Shown: positions 53,501-62,386, counted from the first letter of the stretch. The stretch: DNA of 64,000 bases from an uncultured Monoglobus sp. (GCA_947628795.1 CANRBF010000007.1:1-64000), one strand, 5' to 3'. Program-made: numbers and translations. Notes: a model not told the origin generated them from the letters alone.

Positions 53501-55306
53501 GCTTTTGTAAATTTAAAGACAGACGAAAGCGGCTGCGCGGCGGCACAAATCAAGCTTCCGGACAATATCACATCATGGCGCGCCACGGTCTCGGCGATAA
53601 GCGGCGACATGAAGGCCGGAAACGGCGCCTGCCCTATAAAAGTGACGATGCCCGCGTTTATCAAATATAATATCAACAAGACGTTTCTGGCCGGAGACGC
53701 GCCGATACTCGGCGTTAATCTCTACGGCAGCGGCCTTGACGGAGACGAGAACGTGACCTTCACGGTTTATGACGGAGTTCAATACAAAACAGCCGAGGGA
53801 AAACCATATGAAAGAGTTAATATACCGCTTGACACAAACGGCGCCCTCGGCGAAAGGATCCTGACCGTCTCGGCGGCTGTCAACGGCGCGGTCGTTGACA
53901 GCGTGCAGACGCCTATCGAGATCGTTGACACATACAACACGACCCGGCTGGCGGTGGAATACCCGTCGCCCTACGAACCTCTTCGGCCCGACCCGTCGGG
54001 CTCGGACAAGAACGTGCGCGTGATCTTTTCGGACGAGAGCCGAGCTTCTGTCTTAAACGACATATATTATATGAGGTACCTATGCGGCGAGCGGCTGGAT
54101 CAGAAGATCTCAATGAAAACGGCTATGGAGCTTCTCAACAAATATTACGAGTATGAAAATGAGATACCCGATATTGACTTGAGCGCGTATCAAAGCGAGG
54201 ACGGCGGGATAAAGCTGTTCACCTACGGCGACAGCGACCCTGACGCCACGGCCATGCTCACGCCGTTTATAAAGGATGATATTGACACTGAAAAACTCGC
54301 GGAGTATCTTTCCGGCATTGAAAACAGCGCCAAAGTGCTCTACGCCAAAGCCGCCCTGCGCGAGCCCGTTCTCAACGAAATGGACGCGCTCTCGGCCGCC
54401 GACAATCTGACCGCTATAGACTATCTGTATCTGATCCTCGCTTACTGCGAGATTGGCGAGACCGACAAGGCCGAGGAAATTTACAACGCGCGGATATCGG
54501 GTCTGGTGCAGGACTACGGAAATATGAAGCGGGTAAACGCGGGGAACACGCGGGACGAGATCCTGGAGGCGACAGCTGCGGCAGCGGTCGCGGCTCAGCG
54601 ATTGGAACGCTACGACGCGCGCATGCTCTATGATTACACCGTCACGAACCGCACGCAGGATATTTTGATAAACATAGAGCGGCTTATGTTCGTGTCTGCC
54701 GCTGCGGAGGCGATGCCCGCGGAGGGCGGCAAGCTTTCCTATGAGCTCTACGGTCAAACCTTTGAGACCGAGCTCACAGACGGCAGGTGCCACACGGTCA
54801 TTGTGCCCGCGGCGTTCATACCCGAGTTTAAGGTCATTGAGGCTGCCGACTCGATCAAGATGACCGCGGTTTATCAGACAAGCCTGAACATCGGCGAGAT
54901 AACAAGCCCCGACCTGACGCTCAGCCGCAGCTACGGCAGCGCGTACACCTATGAAAATAAAACCGAGTTTAATCAAAACGATATAGTCAAGGTCACGCTC
55001 AGCGTTGACTTCGCGGACACGGCTTTGGGCGGCAGATATATAATCACCGATTATCTGCCCTCGGGTCTTGCGCCGATACTGAACGGGAACCGCGACACAG
55101 GCTCGTTCTCGATATATTACGGAGGCGGGCAGACTATACAATTTTACGCTTATCCGAACGAAGAGAATCATTGGACTGCCTCATATTACGCCAGAGTCGT
55201 ATCGCCCGGAACCTATATTGCGGACAATGCCACGATACAAAATGAATACACCGCTGACTTTTTGGCCGCGACCGACAGAGACAATATAGTCATTAATCCG
55301 TGGTAA
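50507..55306 (+). CDS. Secreted alpha-2-macroglobulin-like protein
   Basis: A 1599-residue exported protein with the bacterial alpha-2-macroglobulin plan. A signal peptide (1-25, ending AAAA) is followed by an Ig-like Big_5 domain (about 100-210: SYATDVPINSGIEITF) and several macroglobulin beta domains (NFWGAAKPTD, YVKPDYNIGLTPDKRAIFYG). A glycine/alanine/serine-rich bait-like stretch lies near 965-985 (FETAAGGGSNAAADSSAES), then the MG7-type RSEFKDTAAFVNLKTDESG with LPDNITSWRATVSA, a helical thioester-like domain (about 1170-1450) and a C-terminal domain (YYARVVSPGTYIADNATIQN). The thioester site reads C1193-G-E-R instead of C-x-E-Q. Such proteins trap proteases that cut the bait. No pbpC gene is adjacent. 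Confidence 0.87.
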   Translation: MKTRITSIIIVLALLMCICAPAAAADYSRGGYSLTPVSYDGTGVMPDSLYILSGASDTPRIMINDTISATVTPNGDGTFTVAPDAPLTYNKLYTFKLMGDDPVTWTFQTAEKFRIEKTLPGSYATDVPINSGIEITFSHSDVDFESVKNNFSIKPHIDGKWELHDKTAVFIPEKPFDHDTEYSVSISGKTSRANGAALGEGCEFSFTTIKDSEQPDESDTYFYIQNDYYETSTSVAPIISVGASVKNKTAANAEISLHTIDAADAEAYFLNDLTFKQLGEKRGNEIMSFDYTLNVSEDEGIKTQFIPFPNTLENGFYLAEISLEDKTQCALIQSTDIGAYIMKDSDRFLIWTNDMSTGEPLEGVKFSTRGSSGISDPSGIAYVGAPESEPYENAVFSAELGDKTALFGIYDREIDRRKYFTAMEFDRALYMPDDTVNFWGAAKPTDGSEAPTDLTAEVQISRRYYTNDENVTTPVSVTRVECEDGVFNGSVKLPNLNAGSYELEIKNGEESIVSKYFTVEEYVKPDYNIGLTPDKRAIFYGDTINYKIKTEFFDGTPVSDLSVKFSADRSFFNNISETLFTDANGEAQFSATPTLEDGDWEYSFNPSFNPGIYAKLPEIGDISASASTTVLMNDIKVNIDSEFKDGSSNIKLHSDLLTLDKVNSQTDGYIKSKDYILGPDAGRVLNAVINYNYYEATQYDTGYNYITKQSYPIYNYEYKTEKAAEFSVTTNENGDAEYSFTPPADDKKGYYSIDITCADTAGRTYENLNNRINTKEYNTYISDSYSVDDYKIDCDKELYDIGENAVFTVTKGAEAADGRFLYVKDNNGIKDAAVIDSSVYTTTFDAVPSIFVSAVRFDPRTGYEYIGERKAEYDIEKSRLNFEITTDKEEYAPGDDCGITVRVTDQSGAAAVADVNISVVDEALFKLRDYEADTLEQLYDSFYSKTDQIYRSHKMLEYAAPNPVVGATSFETAAGGGSNAAADSSAESRIRSEFKDTAAFVNLKTDESGCAAAQIKLPDNITSWRATVSAISGDMKAGNGACPIKVTMPAFIKYNINKTFLAGDAPILGVNLYGSGLDGDENVTFTVYDGVQYKTAEGKPYERVNIPLDTNGALGERILTVSAAVNGAVVDSVQTPIEIVDTYNTTRLAVEYPSPYEPLRPDPSGSDKNVRVIFSDESRASVLNDIYYMRYLCGERLDQKISMKTAMELLNKYYEYENEIPDIDLSAYQSEDGGIKLFTYGDSDPDATAMLTPFIKDDIDTEKLAEYLSGIENSAKVLYAKAALREPVLNEMDALSAADNLTAIDYLYLILAYCEIGETDKAEEIYNARISGLVQDYGNMKRVNAGNTRDEILEATAAAAVAAQRLERYDARMLYDYTVTNRTQDILINIERLMFVSAAAEAMPAEGGKLSYELYGQTFETELTDGRCHTVIVPAAFIPEFKVIEAADSIKMTAVYQTSLNIGEITSPDLTLSRSYGSAYTYENKTEFNQNDIVKVTLSVDFADTALGGRYIITDYLPSGLAPILNGNRDTGSFSIYYGGGQTIQFYAYPNEENHWTASYYARVVSPGTYIADNATIQNEYTADFLAATDRDNIVINPW

Positions 55307-55393
55307 TATAATTTTATTCCTCCGATCATAACATATATTAACATATCGAAACGTGTCGAATATAATGTAACGCGGGAGTTTTTAAAAAATTTG

Positions 55394-55422
55394 TTGAAAA
55401 CTCTCACGAAATATGTTAAAAT
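55394..55422 (+). promoter_or_regulatory. Promoter of the cysteine desulfurase-thiI operon
   Basis: TTGAAA (55394-55399), 17 bases, TAAAAT (55417-55422). Confidence 0.7.
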
Positions 55423-55428
55423 AAAAAG

Positions 55429-55458
55429 GCCGTCCGATTCAAATTTGTTTCGGACGGC
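55429..55458 (+). promoter_or_regulatory. Leader hairpin just before the desulfurase ribosome binding site
   Basis: GCCGTCCGA (55429-55437) pairs perfectly with TCGGACGGC (55450-55458) around a 12-base loop. It starts about where transcription should begin and ends three bases before the GGAGG at 55462-55466. Confidence 0.6.
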
Positions 55459-55474
55459 TGTGGAGGAATTTTTT

Positions 55475-56617
55475 ATGGAAGTATATTTTGACAACAGCGC
55501 CACCACCCGGCCTTACGCCGAGGTATGCGCGGCGGTGTTTGACACAATGAGCGCGAATTACGGCAATCCGTCGTCTCTGTACAAACTCGGCATCGAGGCC
55601 GAGCGCGCGGTCAAGACCGCGAGGGAACGCTGCGCGGAAGCGATCAAAGCCGAGCCGACCGAGATAATTTTCACCTCGGGCGGAACCGAGTCGGACAATT
55701 TGGCGATCATGGGAGCGGCCGCGGCGAGCCGAGGCAGACACATGATAACAACGCCCCTTGAGCATCCTGCGGTTATGAACACCGTGCGCGAGCTTAAAAA
55801 CCGAGGATACAGAGTAGACTACGCCCCCGTGGACGGCGACGGACGGGTCAAGCTTGACGCGTTCGAAAAAATGATAAGGTCCGACACCTTTATGGTTTCG
55901 GCAATGCTTGTAAACAACGAGATAGGCACGGTCGAGCCGATCCCGGAGATGGCGGCGATATTAAAGAAAAGGAACCCGAGGGCGCTGTTTCACACCGACG
56001 CGGTGCAGGGTTTCGGAAAAGTTCCCATAGACGTCCGCTCCGTGCCGATCGACCTTATTTCTGTAAGCTCGCACAAGATCCACGGTCCAAAGGGTATGGG
56101 CGCTCTTTACGCGCGCAAAGGCGCGAGGATCAAACCGATACTCTACGGCGGTGGCCAGCAGGGAAACATGCGCTCGGGAACCGAGAATGTGCCCGGGATC
56201 GTCGGCTTCGGTCTGGCGTGCAAGACGGCAGCGCACGATCTTGAGCGAAAAGCCGAAAAGATGACCGCGCTGCGCAAAAGACTTGAGCACGGCGCGCTTC
56301 AGCTTGACAATGTCAGAGTAAACACGCCCAAATGCTGTGCTCCGCATATTCTGAACGTATCGTTCGGCGGCGTGAAAGCCGAGGTCCTCCTGCACTCTCT
56401 GGAGATGCAGAACATTTTCGTATCAAGCGGCAGCGCGTGCAGCAGCCACAAAAAAGAACCCAGCTATGTGCTGACCGAGATCGGCGTTCCGCCGAAAATG
56501 ATCGACGGCAGCATAAGGTTCAGCCTTTCGGAATTTTCCACAGCCGAACAGGTAGACGCGGCGATAAACGCGCTTAACAAAATTGTGCCGCGCCTTAGAA
56601 AATTGAACATGAGATAA
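55475..56617 (+). CDS. Cysteine desulfurase, probably the ThiI-dedicated partner (NifZ-like)
   Basis: A PLP enzyme of 380 residues that takes sulfur from cysteine. Motifs are VYFDNSATTRPYAEV at the start, FTSGGTESDNLAI, LVNNEIGTVEPI, FHTDAVQGFGK, the cofactor lysine in VSSHKIHGPKGMG, and the sulfur-carrying cysteine in SSGSACSSHKKEPS. The start at 55475 has GGAGG eight bases upstream. The next gene is thiI. In Bacillus subtilis the desulfurase NifZ next to thiI supplies sulfur for 4-thiouridine in tRNA; the same pairing is inferred here, as no iscU-like scaffold gene is nearby. Confidence 0.92.
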   Translation: MEVYFDNSATTRPYAEVCAAVFDTMSANYGNPSSLYKLGIEAERAVKTARERCAEAIKAEPTEIIFTSGGTESDNLAIMGAAAASRGRHMITTPLEHPAVMNTVRELKNRGYRVDYAPVDGDGRVKLDAFEKMIRSDTFMVSAMLVNNEIGTVEPIPEMAAILKKRNPRALFHTDAVQGFGKVPIDVRSVPIDLISVSSHKIHGPKGMGALYARKGARIKPILYGGGQQGNMRSGTENVPGIVGFGLACKTAAHDLERKAEKMTALRKRLEHGALQLDNVRVNTPKCCAPHILNVSFGGVKAEVLLHSLEMQNIFVSSGSACSSHKKEPSYVLTEIGVPPKMIDGSIRFSLSEFSTAEQVDAAINALNKIVPRLRKLNMR

Positions 56618-56650
56618 ACTAAATATACAAAAGAAAACCGGGAGATAGAT

Positions 56651-57838
56651 ATGCAAAAGACAGATTTGATACTTTTAAAATACGGCGAGATCGCCCTAAA
56701 GGGTCTTAACCGTCCCAAGTTTGAACAAAAACTTATTGACAATATAAACTCTACGCTGGCGCCTTTGGGCAAGTTCAGCGTCAAAAAGGCGCAGTCGACG
56801 ATATACGTTGAGGCGCTTGACGAAAATATAGACATGACCGAGACGATAGAGCGCCTGAAAAAGGTGTTCGGAATCGTCAATATCTGCCCCGCAACGCGCT
56901 GCGCCAAAGGCATGGACAGCATAAAAGAGACAGCGGCAAAATGCGTGCTCGATACAGACTATGACGGCAAGAGCTTTAAGGTGGAGACAAAGCGCGAGGA
57001 TAAACGGTTCCCCCTCAAATCTCCGGAAATCAGCCGCGAGGTGGGCGGAGCTGTTCTTCGCGCCGTGAGCAAAGCCGGAGGAAATATCCGCGTTGACGTA
57101 CACGACCCCGATATTCTCGTTCAGGTCGAAATACGCGACGACGCCTACATAGTCGCCGATGTGATACGCGGAGCGGGCGGCATGCCCGTAGGCTCGGGAG
57201 GCAGAGCGGTGCTGCTTTTAAGCGGCGGCATCGACAGCCCGGTGGCAGGCTGGATGATAGCGAAGCGCGGAGTTAAGCTTGACGCGGTCTACTTCCACAG
57301 CCCGCCGTACACAAGCGAGCGGGCCAAGGACAAGGTCGTTGACCTGGCGAAGATATTGTCGCCATACACTCGCGGCGTCCGCCTGTATGTGGTTCCGTTC
57401 ACCGATATTCAGCTTGATATAATAGACAACTGCCCAAAGAATTTTCTCACAATTATAATGCGCAGGATAATGATGCGCATCGCCGAGAAAATAGCAGTGT
57501 CAAACGGCGATCTGGGACTTGTTACCGGCGAAAGCATAGGTCAAGTCGCCAGCCAGACCATGGAGGCGCTCTACTGCACGAACTCGGCGGTGGACATGCC
57601 CGTATACCGACCCTGCATCGGCATGGACAAAGAAGAGATCACGGCAATATCAAAAAAAATCGGAGCATACGAAACTTCAATTCAGCCGTATGAGGACTGC
57701 TGCACCATTTTTGTGCCAAAGCATCCCAAAACAAAACCCCGCCTTAATGACATAATCGAGGCCGAAAAGTGCCTGACCGATATTGACGGAATGATCAAAA
57801 AGGCGATCGACGAAAGCGAGATAATAAATATAAAATAA
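56651..57838 (+). CDS. thiI: tRNA 4-thiouridine synthetase ThiI
   Basis: ThiI adenylates uridine-8 of tRNA and replaces its oxygen with sulfur. The 395-residue protein has an N-terminal ferredoxin-like and THUMP region (ILLKYGEIALKGLNRPKFEQ, about 1-165) and a PP-loop ATPase (LLLSGGIDSPVAGWMIAKRG, then HSPPYTSERAKDKVVDLAKI and ESIGQVASQTMEAL). It lacks the C-terminal rhodanese domain of E. coli ThiI, as usual in Firmicutes, so sulfur should come straight from the desulfurase encoded 33 bases upstream. Confidence 0.95.
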   Translation: MQKTDLILLKYGEIALKGLNRPKFEQKLIDNINSTLAPLGKFSVKKAQSTIYVEALDENIDMTETIERLKKVFGIVNICPATRCAKGMDSIKETAAKCVLDTDYDGKSFKVETKREDKRFPLKSPEISREVGGAVLRAVSKAGGNIRVDVHDPDILVQVEIRDDAYIVADVIRGAGGMPVGSGGRAVLLLSGGIDSPVAGWMIAKRGVKLDAVYFHSPPYTSERAKDKVVDLAKILSPYTRGVRLYVVPFTDIQLDIIDNCPKNFLTIIMRRIMMRIAEKIAVSNGDLGLVTGESIGQVASQTMEALYCTNSAVDMPVYRPCIGMDKEEITAISKKIGAYETSIQPYEDCCTIFVPKHPKTKPRLNDIIEAEKCLTDIDGMIKKAIDESEIINIK

Positions 57839-57856
57839 TATACGGAGAGACTGCGT

Positions 57857-60079
57857 ATGAAAAAATTTTTGTTACTTTTTGCCGCGTTTATAACAATTTT
57901 GTTATGCGGCATGTGCGCGAGCGCCGAAAGCGCGCCCACGTTTGATGACGGCTCTGTTATTGTTACGCTTGATCCTTCAAACCGCGGCGCAAAAATCGCC
58001 GCATTCGGAAGCGATATACCCGACTTCGGAAATATCGGCGTGACCGACGTTGATGTGCTTATGTCGCCTCCGGCGGGCAGGATCGCCCTGATGAGCCTGA
58101 ACGCCAAACCAAAAATTTTAAAACTCACTCTGTCAGAAAATGGCGTCGATTCGGTAGCGGACGCGATCGAAAAGCTTGAATCAATGCCCGAAGTCAAATA
58201 CGCCGAGCCTAACTATTATCTTAAATTATGCGAAACCGACGATCCTTATTATACGGATGGCAGCCAATACGCGCTTGATAAGGTCAGCGCCCCGGATCTG
58301 TGGGATCTTGATATCGACTGCTCAAACACATGCGTTGCTATGATCGACTCGGGCGCCCGAGTGACACATGAGGATCTTGCTGATAATATCTGGACAAATC
58401 CGAATGAAATCCCGAATAATAATTTTGACGATGACGGAAACGGATACATAGACGATGTGCACGGCTGGAACTGCTTTTCCGATAACAACGATTTGTCCGA
58501 TAATGTCGGCCACGGTACACACGTGGCGGGGATCGTGAGCGCCGCGACAAACAACTCAAAGGGCGTTGCGTCAGTTGCGAGAAACGCGAAAATCGCGGTT
58601 ATAAAAGCTTTTAACACGAGCACTACCACTGTTGATATGGTAATAAAAGCAATAGATTACGCAAATTCTATGGACTTTAAAATCGTAAACGCAAGCTTTG
58701 CCCTAAATGACCCTAAATTTGTAAATAGTATGAATTCGGCGATTCAGGCATGCCCCGACACACTGTTCATATGCGCAGCCGGCAACCACGGCTTAAATAT
58801 TGATATTAATCCGATTTATCCCGCGTCTTACGATTTTCCGAATGTACTCGCGGTTGCCAATATCACAGAGAGCGACGCGCTGTCCGCAAGCTCAAATTAC
58901 GGAGTTAAAACCGTTGACATCGCGGCGCCCGGAAACAATATTATGAGCACGATAAACGACTCCGATTCCGCATACGGACCATTAAGCGGCACATCAATGG
59001 CATCTCCGTTAGTCGCGAGCGCGGCGGCGGTCGTTTTGGCCGTTAATCCGAATTTGACTCCATCGGAAGTCGTTGAAATACTTACAAAATCCGCCGATAG
59101 CAGCGCCCCTCTTGAAGGCAAGGTCAAAGGCGCCGCTCGTCTAAACGCGCATAAAGCCGCGCTTATGAGCATCGAGTCAACCAAGACGCCGGTGCCGTCG
59201 GAATCTCCGAAACCGTCCGACGCGCCGATTTACTCCGAATCACCCGTTCCATCGGGATCAATTGAGCCTTCCCCTGAACCGTCGGAATCGACGGAGCCGT
59301 CAGCTGCGCCGACCGGATCGGCAACGCCTTCACAGGTGCCCGCGGAACCACCTCGGCCCTCAACAATGCCTTCGCAAACTCCTACAGTGTCAGCCCGGCC
59401 TTCGCAAACGCCCGCGGAATCGCCTAAGCCTTCCGCGGCACCCGTAAAATCACCCGAACCTTCGGAACCGACCGGATCCTACGCGCCGTCTGCCGCTCCA
59501 TCGGCCACCGCGGCGCCTACAGCGATTCCCTCAAGCGCGCCTGTTCCGACACAGACGCCGACAGCGGAACCCTCGAACACTCCTGTTTCGACACAAACGC
59601 CGACAGCGGAACCCTCGAGTGCTCCTGTTCCGACACAGACACCGACAGCGGAACCCTCGAGTGCTCCTGTTCCGACACAGACACCGACAGCGGAACCCTC
59701 GAGCGCTCCTCCTGTTCCGACACAGACGCCGACAGCAGCGCCGACATATACTTCCGCGCCCTCCGCTGAAGCGTCGGCCGAACCCTCAAACGAGCCGCAA
59801 AATGATCCATTGACAATAAACGGCGTCACTCTCTCTTCAAACAAAGTAAGCGTTCGGATAACGGGCAGCCAAACTGCTGAGAGCATGATTTTTGCGGCCG
59901 CGTATGACGAAAGCGGAGTTCTCACGGATTTTGCGTTCGACACTCTCAGGCAATTTGAAAACGAGACGATAGTTGATATCACGCTTGATCATGAAAAGTC
60001 CTCCTCAATATCCGTTTTTGTTTGGAGTAATGCGAATGAAGCGAAACCGCTTTGCGAAAAATATGTCTTGGATCTATAA
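57857..60079 (+). CDS. Secreted subtilisin-like serine protease (S8) with a repeat-rich tail
   Basis: A 740-residue exported protease. It has a signal peptide (1-25), an I9-like propeptide region (to about 125, MPEVKYAEPNYYLKL) and a subtilase domain (about 135-440). The catalytic triad is Asp164 (VAMIDSGARVTHEDL), His219 (VGHGTHVAGI) and Ser380 (SGTSMASPLVASAAAV), with oxyanion Asn310 (CAAGNHG). A long Pro/Ser/Thr/Glu linker (about 440-640) contains five 14-residue repeats of SSAPVPTQTPTAEP type. A C-terminal beta domain (about 650-740) ends without LPXTG or SLH anchor. The linker suggests the catalytic domain is held away from a surface or partner. Confidence 0.92.
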   Translation: MKKFLLLFAAFITILLCGMCASAESAPTFDDGSVIVTLDPSNRGAKIAAFGSDIPDFGNIGVTDVDVLMSPPAGRIALMSLNAKPKILKLTLSENGVDSVADAIEKLESMPEVKYAEPNYYLKLCETDDPYYTDGSQYALDKVSAPDLWDLDIDCSNTCVAMIDSGARVTHEDLADNIWTNPNEIPNNNFDDDGNGYIDDVHGWNCFSDNNDLSDNVGHGTHVAGIVSAATNNSKGVASVARNAKIAVIKAFNTSTTTVDMVIKAIDYANSMDFKIVNASFALNDPKFVNSMNSAIQACPDTLFICAAGNHGLNIDINPIYPASYDFPNVLAVANITESDALSASSNYGVKTVDIAAPGNNIMSTINDSDSAYGPLSGTSMASPLVASAAAVVLAVNPNLTPSEVVEILTKSADSSAPLEGKVKGAARLNAHKAALMSIESTKTPVPSESPKPSDAPIYSESPVPSGSIEPSPEPSESTEPSAAPTGSATPSQVPAEPPRPSTMPSQTPTVSARPSQTPAESPKPSAAPVKSPEPSEPTGSYAPSAAPSATAAPTAIPSSAPVPTQTPTAEPSNTPVSTQTPTAEPSSAPVPTQTPTAEPSSAPVPTQTPTAEPSSAPPVPTQTPTAAPTYTSAPSAEASAEPSNEPQNDPLTINGVTLSSNKVSVRITGSQTAESMIFAAAYDESGVLTDFAFDTLRQFENETIVDITLDHEKSSSISVFVWSNANEAKPLCEKYVLDL
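59530..59740 (+). repeat. 42-bp coding tandem repeat in the protease linker
   Basis: Five near-identical units of about 42 bases encode SSAPVPTQTPTAEP and variants. The third and fourth are almost base-identical (CCCTCGAGTGCTCCTGTTCC start), indicating recent duplication; the fifth has one extra CCT codon. Confidence 0.85.
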
Positions 60080-60123
60080 GAACTTTGATACAGGATGTTT
60101 TTGATAAACTACGGAGGTAAATT

Positions 60124-61374
60124 ATGACTTTTGAACTTTTATCTGTCGGAACCGAACTGCTGCTCGGCTCTATCGTGAACACAAACGCGCAATACCTGAG
60201 CCGCAGACTGAGTGAGCTCGGTTTTAACGTGTACTACACCACGGTCGTGGGCGACAATCCCGAGCGCCTCAAGGCGGCGCTTGAAATCGCGGCGAAACGG
60301 GCCGACGCTGTTATAACAACAGGCGGTCTCGGCCCTACGGGCGATGATCTGACAAAGGAGACGATCGCGGAATACTGCGGATTAAAATGCGTTATGGACG
60401 AAAATAGCAAACGCAGGATAATTGAGCGTTTCAGCCGCGGCAACATGTATATGCCCGAGAGCAATTTTAAGCAGGCCGAGATGCCCGAGGGCTGCATAAT
60501 ACTCCAAAACGACAACGGGACCGCGCCGGGCGCGATCGTTGAAACCGAGAACTGCAAATTTATTATGCTTCCCGGTCCGCCGCTTGAGATGAAGCCGATG
60601 TTTGACGAGCAAGTCATACCCTACCTTGAAAATTTTTCAGACGGAGTAATACGCTCAAGATCTATCCGCGTGTTCGGGCTCGGCGAATCGGCCGTTGACG
60701 AAAAGCTGCGTGATCTTATGGATAATTCGACCAATCCCACGGTCGCGCCTTACGCCAAAACGGGGCAAGTGGAGCTGAGGATAACCGCGAAAGCCGACAC
60801 TGTGGATAAAGCGAAAGCGATGCTCGTACCCATGCAGGAAAAAATCGAGAAAATACTCGGCGACCGAGTTTACGGCACAGGGATCGACAACTCAATGGAA
60901 AACGTTGTTGTGGGAATCCTGCGCGAACGCGGACTCAAGGCGACCTGCGCCGAAAGCTGCACCGGCGGTCTGATCGCCGAAAAGATAACCCGGATTCCCG
61001 GTTCCTCCGAATGTTTTGACTGCGGATACGTCACATATTCAAATGTGCAAAAGGCCGATATGCTGGGCGTTGACTGTGACACGCTCAAAAAATACGGAGC
61101 GGTCTCGGAGCAGACGGCGCTTGAAATGTCGCGCGGCGCACGCGCACGCTCGGGAGCCGACATCGCCGTGTCGGCGACGGGAATAGCGGGTCCCGGCGGC
61201 GGAACCGCAGAAAAGCCTATCGGTCTTGTGTATATTTCGATTTGCTCAAAAAACACTCACCGCGCGTTTAAGCTTAAACTAAACGGCAGCCGCGAAAATA
61301 TAAGAGAGCGCGCATCGCTGCACGCCCTCGATCTGATCCGCCGCTGCGCACTCGGCCTTGAGCTGAAAATTTAG
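60124..61374 (+). CDS. cinA: CinA family protein (competence/damage-inducible)
   Basis: A 416-residue two-domain protein. The N-terminal MoCF-like domain (SVGTELLLGSIVNTNAQYLS, TTGGLGPTGDDLTKETIAEY) carries the ADP-ribose/NAD-related pyrophosphatase activity described for the family. The C-terminal PncC-type domain (about 260-410; CAESCTGGLIAEKITRIPGS, ATGIAGPGGGTAEKPIGLVY) is a nicotinamide mononucleotide deamidase in characterised members. GGAGG lies upstream. In many Firmicutes cinA precedes recA; that is not the case here. Its end overlaps the convergent ROK kinase gene by four bases. Confidence 0.94.
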   Translation: MTFELLSVGTELLLGSIVNTNAQYLSRRLSELGFNVYYTTVVGDNPERLKAALEIAAKRADAVITTGGLGPTGDDLTKETIAEYCGLKCVMDENSKRRIIERFSRGNMYMPESNFKQAEMPEGCIILQNDNGTAPGAIVETENCKFIMLPGPPLEMKPMFDEQVIPYLENFSDGVIRSRSIRVFGLGESAVDEKLRDLMDNSTNPTVAPYAKTGQVELRITAKADTVDKAKAMLVPMQEKIEKILGDRVYGTGIDNSMENVVVGILRERGLKATCAESCTGGLIAEKITRIPGSSECFDCGYVTYSNVQKADMLGVDCDTLKKYGAVSEQTALEMSRGARARSGADIAVSATGIAGPGGGTAEKPIGLVYISICSKNTHRAFKLKLNGSRENIRERASLHALDLIRRCALGLELKI

Positions 61375-62312
61375 CCGCGCATAGCCGACAATGCGGCACC
61401 GATTATACCCGCGTCGTTCCCGAGCTTCGCTATACCAAGCTTGGTCTGGCGGATCGACTTGCAGAAATAATTTTTCTCGCAGTATTCTTTGATAGGGTCG
61501 AGCAGGAAGTTTCCCTCCTTGCTTATTCCTCCGCCGATCAGCAAAACCTCGGGCTCGAAGATATTTACCAGACTGCAAATTCCGTCAGCAACATATTCAA
61601 GATATTGCTTAACTACCGCCTTTGCCGCAGGGTCATTTTGTTTGGCCGCGTCAAAGGCGGTTTTTCCGTCAACAGTTCCGCGCTCGGCTTTAAGCGCTGA
61701 CATTAGCGAGTCCGGATATTTTTCTATAGCGGCTTTTGTCTGATTGATAAGCCCGCTCACCGAACCGTATACCTCCCAGCAGCCGCGCTTGCCGCAGCTG
61801 CACATATCGCCGCCGAAGATCAGGGTATTGTGCCCAAGCTCCGCTCCGGCGCCGTTAAAGCCGCGATAGATTTTCCCGTCTATTATTATGCCTCCGCCTA
61901 TCCCGGTGCCTAGGGTTATGAATATAAAATCGCTTATTCCTCCGCCGTGCATAAAATACTCGCCGTATGCCGCGGCATTGGCGTCGTTTTCGATATTTGT
62001 CTCAAAACCGGTCAGCCGCTCAAGTTCGGCTTTGAGCGGCGCGTTCTTCCAGCCCAGGTTGCCCGCAAACAATATTGTGCCGCTGCTGTTGTCGATCGCG
62101 CCGGGACTTCCGACACCTATTGATCTTATATCGCCTCTTGAAATTCCCAAATCGCTTATAACGCGCTCGGCCGCCATTGCCATATCAGAAACGATCTCCT
62201 CAAACGGACGCTCCGCCAAAGTGGGCGTTTGAAATTTATGCAGTATTTTTCCGTTTTCGTCGACCAGACCCGCGGCTATGTTGGTGCCGCCCAAATCTAT
62301 GCCTATATACAT
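61371..62312 (-). CDS. ROK family glucokinase-like sugar kinase
   Basis: A 313-residue ROK kinase. The ATP phosphate loop is GIDLGGTNIAAGLVDENG at the start, sugar contacts lie in NDANAAAYGEY and LGTGIGGGIIIDG, and the ROK zinc site is CSCGKRGCWEVYGS. The overall pattern fits glucokinase, which phosphorylates glucose at C6 with ATP, but related kinases act on allose, fructose or N-acetyl sugars. No DNA-binding extension is present, so it is an enzyme rather than a ROK repressor. Confidence 0.9.
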   Translation of the reverse strand: MYIGIDLGGTNIAAGLVDENGKILHKFQTPTLAERPFEEIVSDMAMAAERVISDLGISRGDIRSIGVGSPGAIDNSSGTILFAGNLGWKNAPLKAELERLTGFETNIENDANAAAYGEYFMHGGGISDFIFITLGTGIGGGIIIDGKIYRGFNGAGAELGHNTLIFGGDMCSCGKRGCWEVYGSVSGLINQTKAAIEKYPDSLMSALKAERGTVDGKTAFDAAKQNDPAAKAVVKQYLEYVADGICSLVNIFEPEVLLIGGGISKEGNFLLDPIKEYCEKNYFCKSIRQTKLGIAKLGNDAGIIGAALSAMRG

Positions 62313-62386
62313 GTTTATCCTCTCCTTTTTGAATATTCTAACATGATTTTTGTTTTTTGTAAAGAAGCTTATAAAATATGTTTTTT

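Noticed and set aside
59530-59740. CRISPR-like array
   Set aside because: The regular repeats are in frame, without spacers, and encode the protease linker. No CRISPR array or cas gene was seen anywhere in the window.
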